Assembly: GCA_049663345.1 (NCBI GenBank)
Contig: JBATDG010000035.1
Coordinates: 1-64,000 of the forward strand
Direction: 5' to 3'
From: SZUA-365 sp049663345
GTDB taxonomy: Bacteria > Bacteroidota > Ignavibacteria > SZUA-365
DNA: 64,000 nucleotides
In this document: one piece after another, positions 17,420 to 26,318 of the stretch
Position numbering within the stretch: the first letter of the stretch is position 1
Layout: every line of letters starts with the position of its first letter
Notes under the pieces: generated by a model
What the model saw: the letters and a program-made list of their open reading frames with translations, nothing else
Database searches by the model: none
What the model was told of the DNA's origin: nothing
Program-made: the position numbers and the translations under genes

Positions 17420-17874
17420 ATATCAGATTTCAAAGATAGTGTAAAATCGCGGGTTTGTCAAGAATAATATTGTTCTTCAGCAGGATTTTTTTCACAAAGC
17501 TTTTTTCCTTGTGGAGGGGTGTCGGATAGCGAAAAATTGTATATTTAAACCCGCTGCACCTTAGAGTCGGAGTCTCTCAGCAGCGGCGAACTTAGCCTCA
17601 AAGTCATGTAAGCACTTGCGTTTCACATAACGGTTGCTTTTTTGAAGGTACGGTCGTATGTTCCCCACTACTGATTGAAACATGCGGCGCGACATTCAGC
17701 TTGGTGTATACAGCGAGAATGAGCACTATTCCTGCACTGTCATCCACATCATCATGGGAAGGAAACGGTTTGAATCATCGTTTCCGGTATCACGCCTTCT
17801 CTCCGTCTATTCATTCGATGATAGATCGTTGTTCAATTCACTCTTACTATTCCATAACCTTATTAGGAGGAACT
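17420..17874 (+). other. 455-bp leader/promoter region of the 17875-26100 cluster
   Basis: No gene is supported here. An AT-rich stretch GTATATTTAAA (about 17539-17549) is directly followed by a 7-bp perfect inverted repeat CCGCTGC (17551-17557) / GCAGCGG (17580-17586) with an inner AGAG/CTCT pairing. There is no T run after it, so it is not a simple terminator. A strong ribosome site AGGAGG at 17865-17870 serves the next gene. The long leader suggests post-initiation regulation, unproven. Confidence 0.5.
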
Positions 17875-18606
17875 ATGCGACAAACGCTGCTACAGAAAGC
17901 CGGGTTGCTTAGCCTAATGCTGATTGCGACAGGAGCTTTCCTGTCCGGCTGCATTGAGGAGCCAAACCCGCCTGTTCTGGACCGCGTCACTTCGGAGGTG
18001 CGCTTTGTGCACGCAGTGCCCAATACCGGACCCAATCCCGTGTCAGTAGATATCTGGGTTGACGGAAACAAGGAGTTTTCAAACGCAAACTTCAAAGATG
18101 CGTCCGGTTACCTGACAATCAATTCCGGCAACAGGTTCCTGCGCGTCGTTCCCGCCGGTGGCGATACGAGTGCTGCGATTTTCCGTCAGCTCGTCAGTGT
18201 TCGCTCCCTGACAAAAATGACCATGGCGTTTTTTGGTTCTGATGCCGATGTGCAGCTCCTGATCACACAGGAACGCTTCACGTATGCCGATGAGACCAGC
18301 AAACTCGTTGACAGCTGCGATGTGAAGCTGATCAACCTGTCTAATACCGGAACTGACTACAAGCTCCAGCGCAAGGTCGATCCGGACTATGTAGATCTCA
18401 TCCCAATTGTTGCAAAGGGATCGCTTTCTTCCTACAAGCGATTGGCCTCCGAAAATGCTGACTTTGCCGTTTCAACAGACGGGAATGCGCGCGCAGTGGA
18501 GTTCAACCAAACGCTTGGCAAGCCCGGCTATCGGTATTCCTTCATAGTCGTTGGTAACACAGGCGGACTTGAGGTTCTCAGACTCCAGGACGAACCGAAA
18601 AACTGA
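17875..18606 (+). CDS. DUF4397 domain lipoprotein
   Basis: A 243-residue lipoprotein. The start at 17875 follows AGGAGG by four bases and yields a signal peptide ending in the lipobox LSGC. After a short Pro-rich linker, EVRFVHAVPNTGPNPVSVDI begins a DUF4397 domain (strands with VDIWVDG, SGYLTINSG, RFLRVVPAG), and a second partial copy follows around SCDVKLINLSNTGTDYKLQ. DUF4397 proteins are surface or periplasmic Ig-like proteins without a defined function. First gene of the cluster leading to the TonB receptor 125 bp downstream; it may be the surface lipoprotein partner of that receptor. Confidence 0.82.
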   Translation: MRQTLLQKAGLLSLMLIATGAFLSGCIEEPNPPVLDRVTSEVRFVHAVPNTGPNPVSVDIWVDGNKEFSNANFKDASGYLTINSGNRFLRVVPAGGDTSAAIFRQLVSVRSLTKMTMAFFGSDADVQLLITQERFTYADETSKLVDSCDVKLINLSNTGTDYKLQRKVDPDYVDLIPIVAKGSLSSYKRLASENADFAVSTDGNARAVEFNQTLGKPGYRYSFIVVGNTGGLEVLRLQDEPKN

Positions 18607-18731
18607 TGACGCCTCCGAACAGGGCTGGATTGGTGGAACAATCGGAAGGACCGCCCTGGATCGAGAGCTGAATGGAACATTCTGGAGGAATTTAGTAAAA
18701 CACGTTTTCTCAAGTTCTGAAGGAGGATATT

Positions 18732-21700
18732 ATGCATAAATGGTTCCTGATTGCAGTCCTCTGTATCCTGTTCCCAGCTGCCGCAATGGCACAAAACGGC
18801 AAAATTGCTGGAAAGGTTACAGATCGCGAGACAGGAGAGCCCCTTATTGGTGCAAACGTCATGATCGACGGATCTGACCGTGGCGCTGCATCCAATATCA
18901 ATGGCGAGTTCGTCATTCTGAACGTCCCCATTGGCAAAGTCAGTCTCGTTGCAAGTTATATTGGATATCAGCAGATCACTCTGCGCGACCTGAATATCAG
19001 AAGTAATGAAACGACATCGGCGGATTTTCAGCTGCCGAGCGAATCATTCAAGGTTGGCGAAGTGGAGATCATCGCTGAAAAGCCGATGGTCGACAAGAAC
19101 GTAACGAACAGCAAATCCACTGTCACCCAGGAAGAAATTGAAAACCTTCCGGTGCGCGGTGTTGATGGCATCGTTGCGCTGCAAGCCGGTATCGTCAGTC
19201 AGGGTGGAGCAATTTACGTACGCGGCAGCCGTGGCGATGCCACCGGTTATATTGTCGACGGCGTAAATGTTAATGACCCTGTGTACGGCGGCCGTGCGCT
19301 GAGCGTGATCAATAACGCTATCGCAGAAATCAATTTCCAGGCAGGCGGCTATTCCGCTGAATTTGGCGGCGCAAACGGCGGTCTCATCATGACCACCACG
19401 CGCTCCGGCAGCCGTGAAATCCAGCTCGGATTTGAGGCGTACACTGACAGCTGGTCAGAGCCCGGTCAGGAAAACTTCCTCGGCTCTTACAATTATGGCA
19501 ATAGCGTCTACGTACTGACTGCAGGCGGACCTCTCTTCGGTCCGGTTCGATTCTTCGTTGCGGGACAGAACTCTTTTGTTCGCACACCGTCACAGTACCG
19601 CAGCGCCTACACGCTCGCCGATGACTATGATGCAGCGCTCCGCAGCACAGCGGCGCATGCATTGCTGTCGCCCGAAGAGCAGGCGAAAGTCGGTATCTTT
19701 GACCCGCGTCTCGGAGCTGCGGCGCGTAAGGTCGATTATGCTTACCCCGCTGGCTACGTAGTAAACACTGCGGATCAGGCATGGACGTATTCCGGCAACC
19801 TGACATTCGATCTCAACCCGATCAATATCCGCGTTGGTGGCAGCTACAACTATTCCAGTGGTCGCAGCGGTTCCGGAATTACTTCCGGCTATCAGACCGG
19901 TCGTACCGCTGAGATGGTTAACGGGCAGCTTGTCTACAACTCAGACAATCTTTCCCTAGCCAACCAGCAGCGCGCGCTGATGACGGAAGCCGAGAATTAC
20001 GCGATAAACCTGAAGATGACGCATCTGCTCAGCCAGAATACGTTTTACGAAGTGTTCCTGAATTACTTCGGAAGCTTCAACGTACTCATGGATGCAGATC
20101 ATCAGCATGACATCTTTGCTTATGGTGATTCGATCGCAAATGCCGCTTACGGATACAATTTCCGCGCAGATGGGCTCGGACCCCTTCCGATCCAGTTGTT
20201 TGGAAACAACTATTCCGTCTATGGCGCCGGCGACGCAGGGTACGCCTATCAGAAGGATCGCTACTCCTCAATTTCCGGAAAGATCGATTTCGTGCACCAG
20301 ATCGGCCGCACCCATGAGATCAAGGTCGGAGCCGAAGCACAGCGCTACGAAGTGCGCCAATTCGACATCACCGCTTTCACTCTGAAGAGTTTCTTCCGCT
20401 CCAACCCGGATGCAAACCCAATTCAGCAGGCAGTGAACTCCCGTACCAACAATTTTGGCTACGACCAGTGGGGCGCGCTGTCAGACGGTGCTTCCGACGG
20501 TCCCCGCAATCCTGTATTTGCATCCGCATTCGTGCTCGACAAAATCGAGCTTGAGGATCTTGTCATTAACGTCGGTATGCGTTATGACTACATCAATACG
20601 GATACACAGGAATTTGTCAACCCGAACAACGTGAAGTTCGACGAGAATGGTATGATCAGTCAGGAATCTGACAACCTGAAAGACGTTCCGGCTTCAGTCA
20701 CCTTCAGTCCTCGCATCGGTTTCTCCTTCCCCGTGACGGATGTGACCGTGTTTTATGCCCAGTACGGAAAATTCGTCCAGCAGTCGCGTCTTCGCGATGT
20801 GTATCTCGGCAACGCCACATCCGCCAGCAATATTCGCGGCGGCTATGCGATCGAGAACCCGGTGGGCTTCGGTCTGAAGCCTGAGACCACGCTGCAGTAC
20901 GATTTCGGTTTCCGTCAGCAGATCGGCGACTTCCTGGCATTCGATCTCGGTGCATTCTATAAAGATATCCGCGATCAGATCCAGCAGCAGCAGATCCCCG
21001 CTGCCTCGGGTGCCCAGCATCTTGCTTACTATGCATGGGTGAACGGTGATTTCGCCACGACGTCCGGATTGTCCATGAAAATCGACCTGCGCCGCGTTGA
21101 GCGCATCCAGGCCTCCGTCGATTACACATATTCCGACGCACGCGGCACCGGTTCGGCGCCCTCTACAGCATTCCGGGCCATCTGGCTCGCGCCAACCGAA
21201 ACCCCGTATCTGCCCAAGTACACGACACTTCTCAGCTTCAACCAGACGCATCGCGGATCGATTAACCTCGATTACCGCTTTGGTCGCGGCGACGGTCCCG
21301 CGCTCGCAGGTGCAAACTTCCTCGAGCGTAGCGGCCTGAACATGTTGTTTACCTTCAACAGCGGACATCCCTACACCCGCGTTGATGAAAACAGCTACGA
21401 CAACCGCCAACAGCCGGTGGAAGTGCTCAATGAATCCACGACCCCGTGGACCTTCCAGATCGACGCCCGTCTTGACAAAACGGTCAGCATCGCTGGTCTC
21501 GATTTTAACTTCTACATCTGGGTGGTCAACCTGCTTGACACCAAGAATGTCACCGATGTCTTTATTCAGTCCGGCAGCTCTTCCGACAACGGCTATCTCT
21601 CGACAGTCGCAGGCCGCCAGCAGCTGCAGACCTACCAGCAGTACGGTGATGTGTTCGAAAACCTGTATCGGGATTATTACTACCAGACCAATATCATGAA

Positions 21701-21758
21701 CGCCAACCTCTTCGGCCCGCCGAGGCAGGTGCGTGTCGGTCTGCGTATCGATTTTTAA
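18732..21758 (+). CDS. TonB-dependent receptor with CarboxypepD_reg-like N-terminal domain
   Basis: A 1008-residue outer-membrane receptor. Signal peptide ends AAAMAQ at residue 21; ribosome site AAGGAGG precedes the ATG. Residues 24-105 are the CarboxypepD_reg-like Ig domain (GKVTDRETGEPLIGANVMIDG). The plug domain follows (about 110-240; ENLPVRGVDGIVALQAG, YVRGSRGDATGYIVDGVNV), then a beta barrel rich in Tyr/Asn strands to the C-terminal Phe (VRVGLRIDF). Family members import bulky substrates using TonB/ExbBD energy. No SusD-like partner follows; instead come a large T9SS cargo and a PorV-like protein. Substrate unknown. The plug lacks an obvious TonB box that I can point to. Confidence 0.93.
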   Translation: MHKWFLIAVLCILFPAAAMAQNGKIAGKVTDRETGEPLIGANVMIDGSDRGAASNINGEFVILNVPIGKVSLVASYIGYQQITLRDLNIRSNETTSADFQLPSESFKVGEVEIIAEKPMVDKNVTNSKSTVTQEEIENLPVRGVDGIVALQAGIVSQGGAIYVRGSRGDATGYIVDGVNVNDPVYGGRALSVINNAIAEINFQAGGYSAEFGGANGGLIMTTTRSGSREIQLGFEAYTDSWSEPGQENFLGSYNYGNSVYVLTAGGPLFGPVRFFVAGQNSFVRTPSQYRSAYTLADDYDAALRSTAAHALLSPEEQAKVGIFDPRLGAAARKVDYAYPAGYVVNTADQAWTYSGNLTFDLNPINIRVGGSYNYSSGRSGSGITSGYQTGRTAEMVNGQLVYNSDNLSLANQQRALMTEAENYAINLKMTHLLSQNTFYEVFLNYFGSFNVLMDADHQHDIFAYGDSIANAAYGYNFRADGLGPLPIQLFGNNYSVYGAGDAGYAYQKDRYSSISGKIDFVHQIGRTHEIKVGAEAQRYEVRQFDITAFTLKSFFRSNPDANPIQQAVNSRTNNFGYDQWGALSDGASDGPRNPVFASAFVLDKIELEDLVINVGMRYDYINTDTQEFVNPNNVKFDENGMISQESDNLKDVPASVTFSPRIGFSFPVTDVTVFYAQYGKFVQQSRLRDVYLGNATSASNIRGGYAIENPVGFGLKPETTLQYDFGFRQQIGDFLAFDLGAFYKDIRDQIQQQQIPAASGAQHLAYYAWVNGDFATTSGLSMKIDLRRVERIQASVDYTYSDARGTGSAPSTAFRAIWLAPTETPYLPKYTTLLSFNQTHRGSINLDYRFGRGDGPALAGANFLERSGLNMLFTFNSGHPYTRVDENSYDNRQQPVEVLNESTTPWTFQIDARLDKTVSIAGLDFNFYIWVVNLLDTKNVTDVFIQSGSSSDNGYLSTVAGRQQLQTYQQYGDVFENLYRDYYYQTNIMNANLFGPPRQVRVGLRIDF

Positions 21759-21818
21759 TTCCGTTCAGTCTGAAGACCAATTATGAACAAACGTAGAAGT
21801 AATAAAAGGAGACTGGGC

Positions 21819-24800
21819 ATGAAAATCATTGGAAGATTGTTCCTGCTGCTCGCTCTTCTCAGTTTTGCGGTCGGTTTACAGGCCGGAGAGCATGAAGGCG
21901 GCAAGGACAAGAAAAAGCTGCAGAAAACTGCAGACAACGACGCGTACGATTTTATTTCGATTAACAATATCCTGATGTGGATTTCCAATAACGGCTCCAC
22001 GTCGCATAATCCCGGCACCGACGGCTCCGGACTCGAATGGCCGCAAGGCTCCGCCAAATATGCCATCTTCCAGGATGGTCTGATCTGGGGCGGCACAGTG
22101 CAGGGTGAAATCCGCATTGGCGGCTCCACCTATCGTCAGGGTCTCCAGGCCGGAAATATTAAAACCGACGGTACATTCGCTGACCCGAACGATCCTATTC
22201 ATCACATCTACAAAGTCCGGAAGGTCAATGCGAATTCGTTCAGCTTGCTTTCAGCTGATGAGCAGAAGCGGCTTGAGGCGGATTTCATGGACTGGCCCGC
22301 ACAGTTGGGCGCCCCCTATAGCGACAACGACAATAACGGCAGCTACAATCCGAGGTTCCAGGAGTGGCTCAACGGCGACCCCAATGCCGACTCCCCCTGG
22401 TTCGTAGGTGATGAGGTGCTCTGGTTCGTTTCGAACGATGGGGATGGTACCCGTACCAGCAACCTGTATGGTACCGCACCGATTGGTGTGGAAGTACAGA
22501 CCATGGTTTGGGGCTACAATCAGACCGGTCCGCTGGGCAACATGGTATTCGCGAAATACACGGTGATCAACAAGGGTACCGATGATCTCGAGAACGCCTA
22601 TTTCGCTCAGTGGTCAGATCCTGATCTTGGTGATGCCGCTGATGATCTCGTTGGTATCGACACCACGCTTTCTCTCGGTTATTGCTACAATGGTCTGGCA
22701 AAGGACGATGTGTACGGTGTTCCGCCCGCAGCGGGATACGATTTCTTCCAGGGTCCGATCATTCCGGGCGATGCTGGCGACGAAGCGATCTATGACTTCA
22801 AGAAGCTCCCCGGATGGAAGAATCTTCAGGTTTCGTCCTTCGCATTCTACATTAACAGTGACCCCATTTACCAGGATCCGGATCTCGGTACCGCAGAAGG
22901 TGCGGTGCAGATGTATAACTATCTGGAATCCAAGCTTTATGACGGCTCTCCTTTCATCGATCCCACCACGGGACTCGAGGTGAAAGTAACGCTCGCCGGC
23001 GACCCTGTCACCAAAGAAGGCTGGATCGATGGAATCGTGAACGCTCCTGATGATCGGCGCATGCTGATGACCAGCGGTCCATTCACACTCAATAAAACTT
23101 TGGATCTCGCAAATGGAAAGGTCAACAAGCAGGAAGTCGTCGTAGCACGCATCGTGGGACGCGGTTCTGACCGCATTTCTTCGCTGCAGGTTCTCCGCTA
23201 CTACGATCGTTTTGCGCAGTTGGCATTTGACAACAATTTCGACCTGCCGAAAGCACCGCCCGCACCTCGCGTTTCGGTGTCTCTGCAGCCGAACACAGTG
23301 CTGCTAAGCTGGGGTAACCCCGATGGAGTAAACGCGACAGAAAAATTTGATGATCGCGGCTACAAATTCGAGGGATACAATGTGTATCAATTCCCCACAA
23401 GCAGTTCGACAATCAGTGATGCCAAGCGCATTGCAACCTTCGATGTGATCGACAATATTGCAACGATCTTCGATGAAGTCATCGATGAGAAAACCGGCGC
23501 TGTGGTGATACTGCCTGTACAGTTCGGAACTGATTCCGGTATCGAGCGCATGCTCGAAATCCTGAACGACGCTATCACCGATCGTCCTTTGGTCAACAAT
23601 CAGCCGTACTATTTCGCAGTAACCGCATATTCCTACAATACCGACCCGGAAGCGACCCCGCGTCAGCTTGAGTCGCCTCCGGCGGTTCTGGAAGTGCGTC
23701 CGAAGACCATGGATCCCGGCTACCGTGCCGGTGCTGATTATGGCGAAGAGCTGCAGGTGCTCCACACGCAGGGTCTTTCCACCGGTTCCGTGCAGGTTCG
23801 CGTAATCGATCAGGAAAAACTCACGGGCGACACCTACAACGTGACGTTCAAGTCCCTCGGATTAATTGATGTGGATTTCTACGGTGATATTCTCCAGTTC
23901 GAGAATTACGGTTGGAATCTCACCAATACTTCGACCAGTGCCAAGCTGATCACCGACGCCTCTGATTTCGGCGGTTTGAAAACCGGCTATTTCACGCTTG
24001 ATGGATTCCAGATTGGTCTCAACGGCTCCGGTCATTACTCGACCGGTAACGAGATCCTTTCCGTCGACTGGATCGGTGGACCGGCTGTCTACGAAGCATA
24101 TTCCGGTTACGAAATCACGGGTTGGGACTTCTTTGGAAGCTCCATCATGCCGTATGACGTCAAGCAGGTCGTCGAAGTGCGCTTCGATCGCAATACCGCG
24201 TCGAAGGGCTACATCTACACCCGCGGTGGCTCGCCAAGCTACGGCTACGGCGGCTACTTCGATTCTCCGATGACGGTTTGGGATGTCACCGACAAAAACA
24301 ATCCCAGACAGATCTGCTATGCCATCGTTGAACAGCAGGGTTCCCCTGCACAGAACAATCAATGGACGCCGACTGCATCAGCTGGTGATCGCGAATACCT
24401 CTTCCTCATCGACGAGCCCTATAGCGATACTCCGAACCCCGCATATACTGGTGCATTCATCTTCAACGCCGACGCCGGAAATATGCCTATTCTCTATGGT
24501 TCATGGATGATCCAGACCGCAACCGCGGATGGTTCAAACTTCCCATGGAAAGACGGTGATATCTGGCGCTGGACTCCCAACGTCGCGTTCGACGCAGCCG
24601 ATGTATTTACATTCACAACCCCGAAGGCCAGCTACAGCAATCTTGCTGCGATCGAGGACATCAATAAAGTCCAGGTCTTCCCGAATCCGTATCTGGGTTC
24701 CAACGAGCAGGAGCTGAACAAGTATCAGCGTTTTGTGACCTTCAATCATCTGCCGGCAAACGCCAAGTTCCACATCTATTCGGTGGACGGCACGCTGGTG

Positions 24801-24977
24801 AATTCCTTTGAGAAGAATGACGGTTCGCAGCTTGCCACCTGGAATCTCCAGAACTCCAACGGTCTTCCCGTTGCCAGCGGCATGTACATTATTCATATCG
24901 AGATGCCGGATCTGGGTGTCGAGAAAGTACTAAAGCTTGGTGTTGTAAGCGAAGCTCAGTACCTCGATCGTATTTAA
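21819..24977 (+). CDS. large secreted protein with FN3-like region and T9SS type A sorting domain
   Basis: A 1052-residue protein. The start at 21819 has AGGAG 7 bases upstream and gives a good signal peptide (MKIIGRLFLLLALLSFAVG); the ATG at 21783 would add 12 basic residues. The N-terminal 450 residues contain many Asp/Gly/Asn motifs (for example NNNGSYNPRF-like NDNNGSYNP) typical of calcium-rich surface proteins. An FN3-like stretch sits near 490-620 (TVLLSWGNPDG ... EGYNVYQFP ... PYYFAVTAYSYN). The last 85 residues are a T9SS CTD: VQVFPNPYLGS, FHIYSVDGTLV, NGLPVASGMYIIHIE, ending VLKLGVV. So it should be exported through T9SS and attached or released. Same operon as the receptor (60 bp apart). 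Confidence 0.88.
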   Translation: MKIIGRLFLLLALLSFAVGLQAGEHEGGKDKKKLQKTADNDAYDFISINNILMWISNNGSTSHNPGTDGSGLEWPQGSAKYAIFQDGLIWGGTVQGEIRIGGSTYRQGLQAGNIKTDGTFADPNDPIHHIYKVRKVNANSFSLLSADEQKRLEADFMDWPAQLGAPYSDNDNNGSYNPRFQEWLNGDPNADSPWFVGDEVLWFVSNDGDGTRTSNLYGTAPIGVEVQTMVWGYNQTGPLGNMVFAKYTVINKGTDDLENAYFAQWSDPDLGDAADDLVGIDTTLSLGYCYNGLAKDDVYGVPPAAGYDFFQGPIIPGDAGDEAIYDFKKLPGWKNLQVSSFAFYINSDPIYQDPDLGTAEGAVQMYNYLESKLYDGSPFIDPTTGLEVKVTLAGDPVTKEGWIDGIVNAPDDRRMLMTSGPFTLNKTLDLANGKVNKQEVVVARIVGRGSDRISSLQVLRYYDRFAQLAFDNNFDLPKAPPAPRVSVSLQPNTVLLSWGNPDGVNATEKFDDRGYKFEGYNVYQFPTSSSTISDAKRIATFDVIDNIATIFDEVIDEKTGAVVILPVQFGTDSGIERMLEILNDAITDRPLVNNQPYYFAVTAYSYNTDPEATPRQLESPPAVLEVRPKTMDPGYRAGADYGEELQVLHTQGLSTGSVQVRVIDQEKLTGDTYNVTFKSLGLIDVDFYGDILQFENYGWNLTNTSTSAKLITDASDFGGLKTGYFTLDGFQIGLNGSGHYSTGNEILSVDWIGGPAVYEAYSGYEITGWDFFGSSIMPYDVKQVVEVRFDRNTASKGYIYTRGGSPSYGYGGYFDSPMTVWDVTDKNNPRQICYAIVEQQGSPAQNNQWTPTASAGDREYLFLIDEPYSDTPNPAYTGAFIFNADAGNMPILYGSWMIQTATADGSNFPWKDGDIWRWTPNVAFDAADVFTFTTPKASYSNLAAIEDINKVQVFPNPYLGSNEQELNKYQRFVTFNHLPANAKFHIYSVDGTLVNSFEKNDGSQLATWNLQNSNGLPVASGMYIIHIEMPDLGVEKVLKLGVVSEAQYLDRI

Positions 24978-25050
24978 CCCGATCACTGCATAGACAATGA
25001 CTGATATGAATAACAAAGTTGTGAATCAGATACATCAAAGGAGATACATC

Positions 25051-26100
25051 ATGCGTACAACGCTTTCATCTTTCCTGGCAGTTGTGATGGTGCTGGCATT
25101 ATTCAGCGCCACGGCGACAGCTGGAGGTGGCGACCGTACCGGAACCGCGGGGGCCGCTCAGCTGCTGATCCCCGTGGGAGCGCGCGGTATCGCGCTCGGC
25201 AGCTCCTACAGTGCCGGCATTTCCGGTCTCAATGCCATCTACTACAACCCTGCGGGCCTTTCGGCCAGCAAGAATGCAGCCGAAGCGACGTTCTCTCATA
25301 TGCAGAGCTTCGGCGACCTTGGCGTGGATTACGCCGCTGTCGGAGCTCAGTTCTCCGGGTTCGGCTACCTCGCCTTCTCGATCAAGTCGCTATCCTTCGG
25401 CGATATTGCTCTGACCGACGAACGCAATCCTGATGGCACCGGAGCGACCTGGTCACCGACCTTTGTCGCACTTGGTATCACGTACTCACGTGCGCTCACC
25501 GATCGCATCCGCGCCGGTGTGACAGGCTACCTCGTCAGCGAAGATCAGTACCGCGTCTCGGCATCATCCGCCGTCTTTGATATTGGTATTCAGTATCAGG
25601 GACTCGCGGGACTCCGCGGTATGTCCATCGGCGTCACGCTGCGTCACCTTGGTGGCAATATGCAGTACCAGGGATCAGGACTTACCCGCCGCGTTGACGA
25701 GGTCGACAGCAAACGCGATCCGCAGCTGCTCCGCATCGAAGCTGCCGGTTTCAGCATGCCTACATCGCTGGAACTTTCGGCCGCCTACGTGCAGACCTTC
25801 GCAGATATGCACTCGCTCACCTTCTCAGGTGCGTTCGAAAACAACAACTTCCTCTCCGACCAATACCGCATAGGCGTTGAGTATGGTTTCAAGGACTTCT
25901 TCTTCCTCCGCGGATCCTACAACGTGGCGGGCGATGGGCTCGATGATACCTTCGGCGAAAGTGCCTATCAGTACGGTGCCGCTTTCGGTGCCGGCGTCAA
26001 TTACGACGCTGGCGATGTGAGCATCGGTGTGGATTATGCATATCGCGATATGGTGACTTTTGATGGCAATCATGTGATTACCGTCAATCTCGGATTCTGA
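25051..26100 (+). CDS. PorV/PorQ-like outer-membrane protein (UPF0164 family)
   Basis: A 349-residue protein. The ATG at 25051 has AAGGAG upstream and gives the signal MRTTLSSFLAVVMVLALFSATATA. Immediately after, AAQLLIPVGARGIALGSSY and GLNAIYYNPAGLS are the hallmark start of the PorV/PorQ family (GAR...ALG...A-x-Y-x-NPAG). The rest is a 14-strand-like barrel ending in VITVNLGF. PorV is the T9SS outer-membrane shuttle that carries cargo from the translocon to the attachment complex. Position directly after a T9SS cargo gene suggests a dedicated shuttle; PorQ- or FadL-like roles cannot be excluded. The transcript ends at the terminator 26121-26157. Confidence 0.85.
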   Translation: MRTTLSSFLAVVMVLALFSATATAGGGDRTGTAGAAQLLIPVGARGIALGSSYSAGISGLNAIYYNPAGLSASKNAAEATFSHMQSFGDLGVDYAAVGAQFSGFGYLAFSIKSLSFGDIALTDERNPDGTGATWSPTFVALGITYSRALTDRIRAGVTGYLVSEDQYRVSASSAVFDIGIQYQGLAGLRGMSIGVTLRHLGGNMQYQGSGLTRRVDEVDSKRDPQLLRIEAAGFSMPTSLELSAAYVQTFADMHSLTFSGAFENNNFLSDQYRIGVEYGFKDFFFLRGSYNVAGDGLDDTFGESAYQYGAAFGAGVNYDAGDVSIGVDYAYRDMVTFDGNHVITVNLGF

Positions 26101-26120
26101 TGCCGGTCATCAATAACCTC

Positions 26121-26157
26121 GGAAGGGCCCGCCAAAAGCGGGCCCTTCCTTTTTTTA
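26121..26157 (+). terminator. strong Rho-independent terminator closing the TonB/T9SS/PorV cluster
   Basis: GGAAGGGCCCGC and GCGGGCCCTTCC form a 12-bp perfect stem with loop CAAAA, followed by a run of seven T residues (26150-26156). It is 20 bp after the PorV-like stop, marking the end of the 17875-26100 transcript. Confidence 0.95.
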
Positions 26158-26318
26158 CTTCTGCGGGCTGAATATACTTATGCTTCATCAGCGGTTCATC
26201 CCATATTTAAGAAATCGGCAAAAGTTGGGAAAGCGATTCGCATTGCATTATTGAGGCGGTTTGCTACTTTAGAAAGACTGAAATAGGCCGTAAAATCGTC
26301 GTTGATACATTCCAGGAT

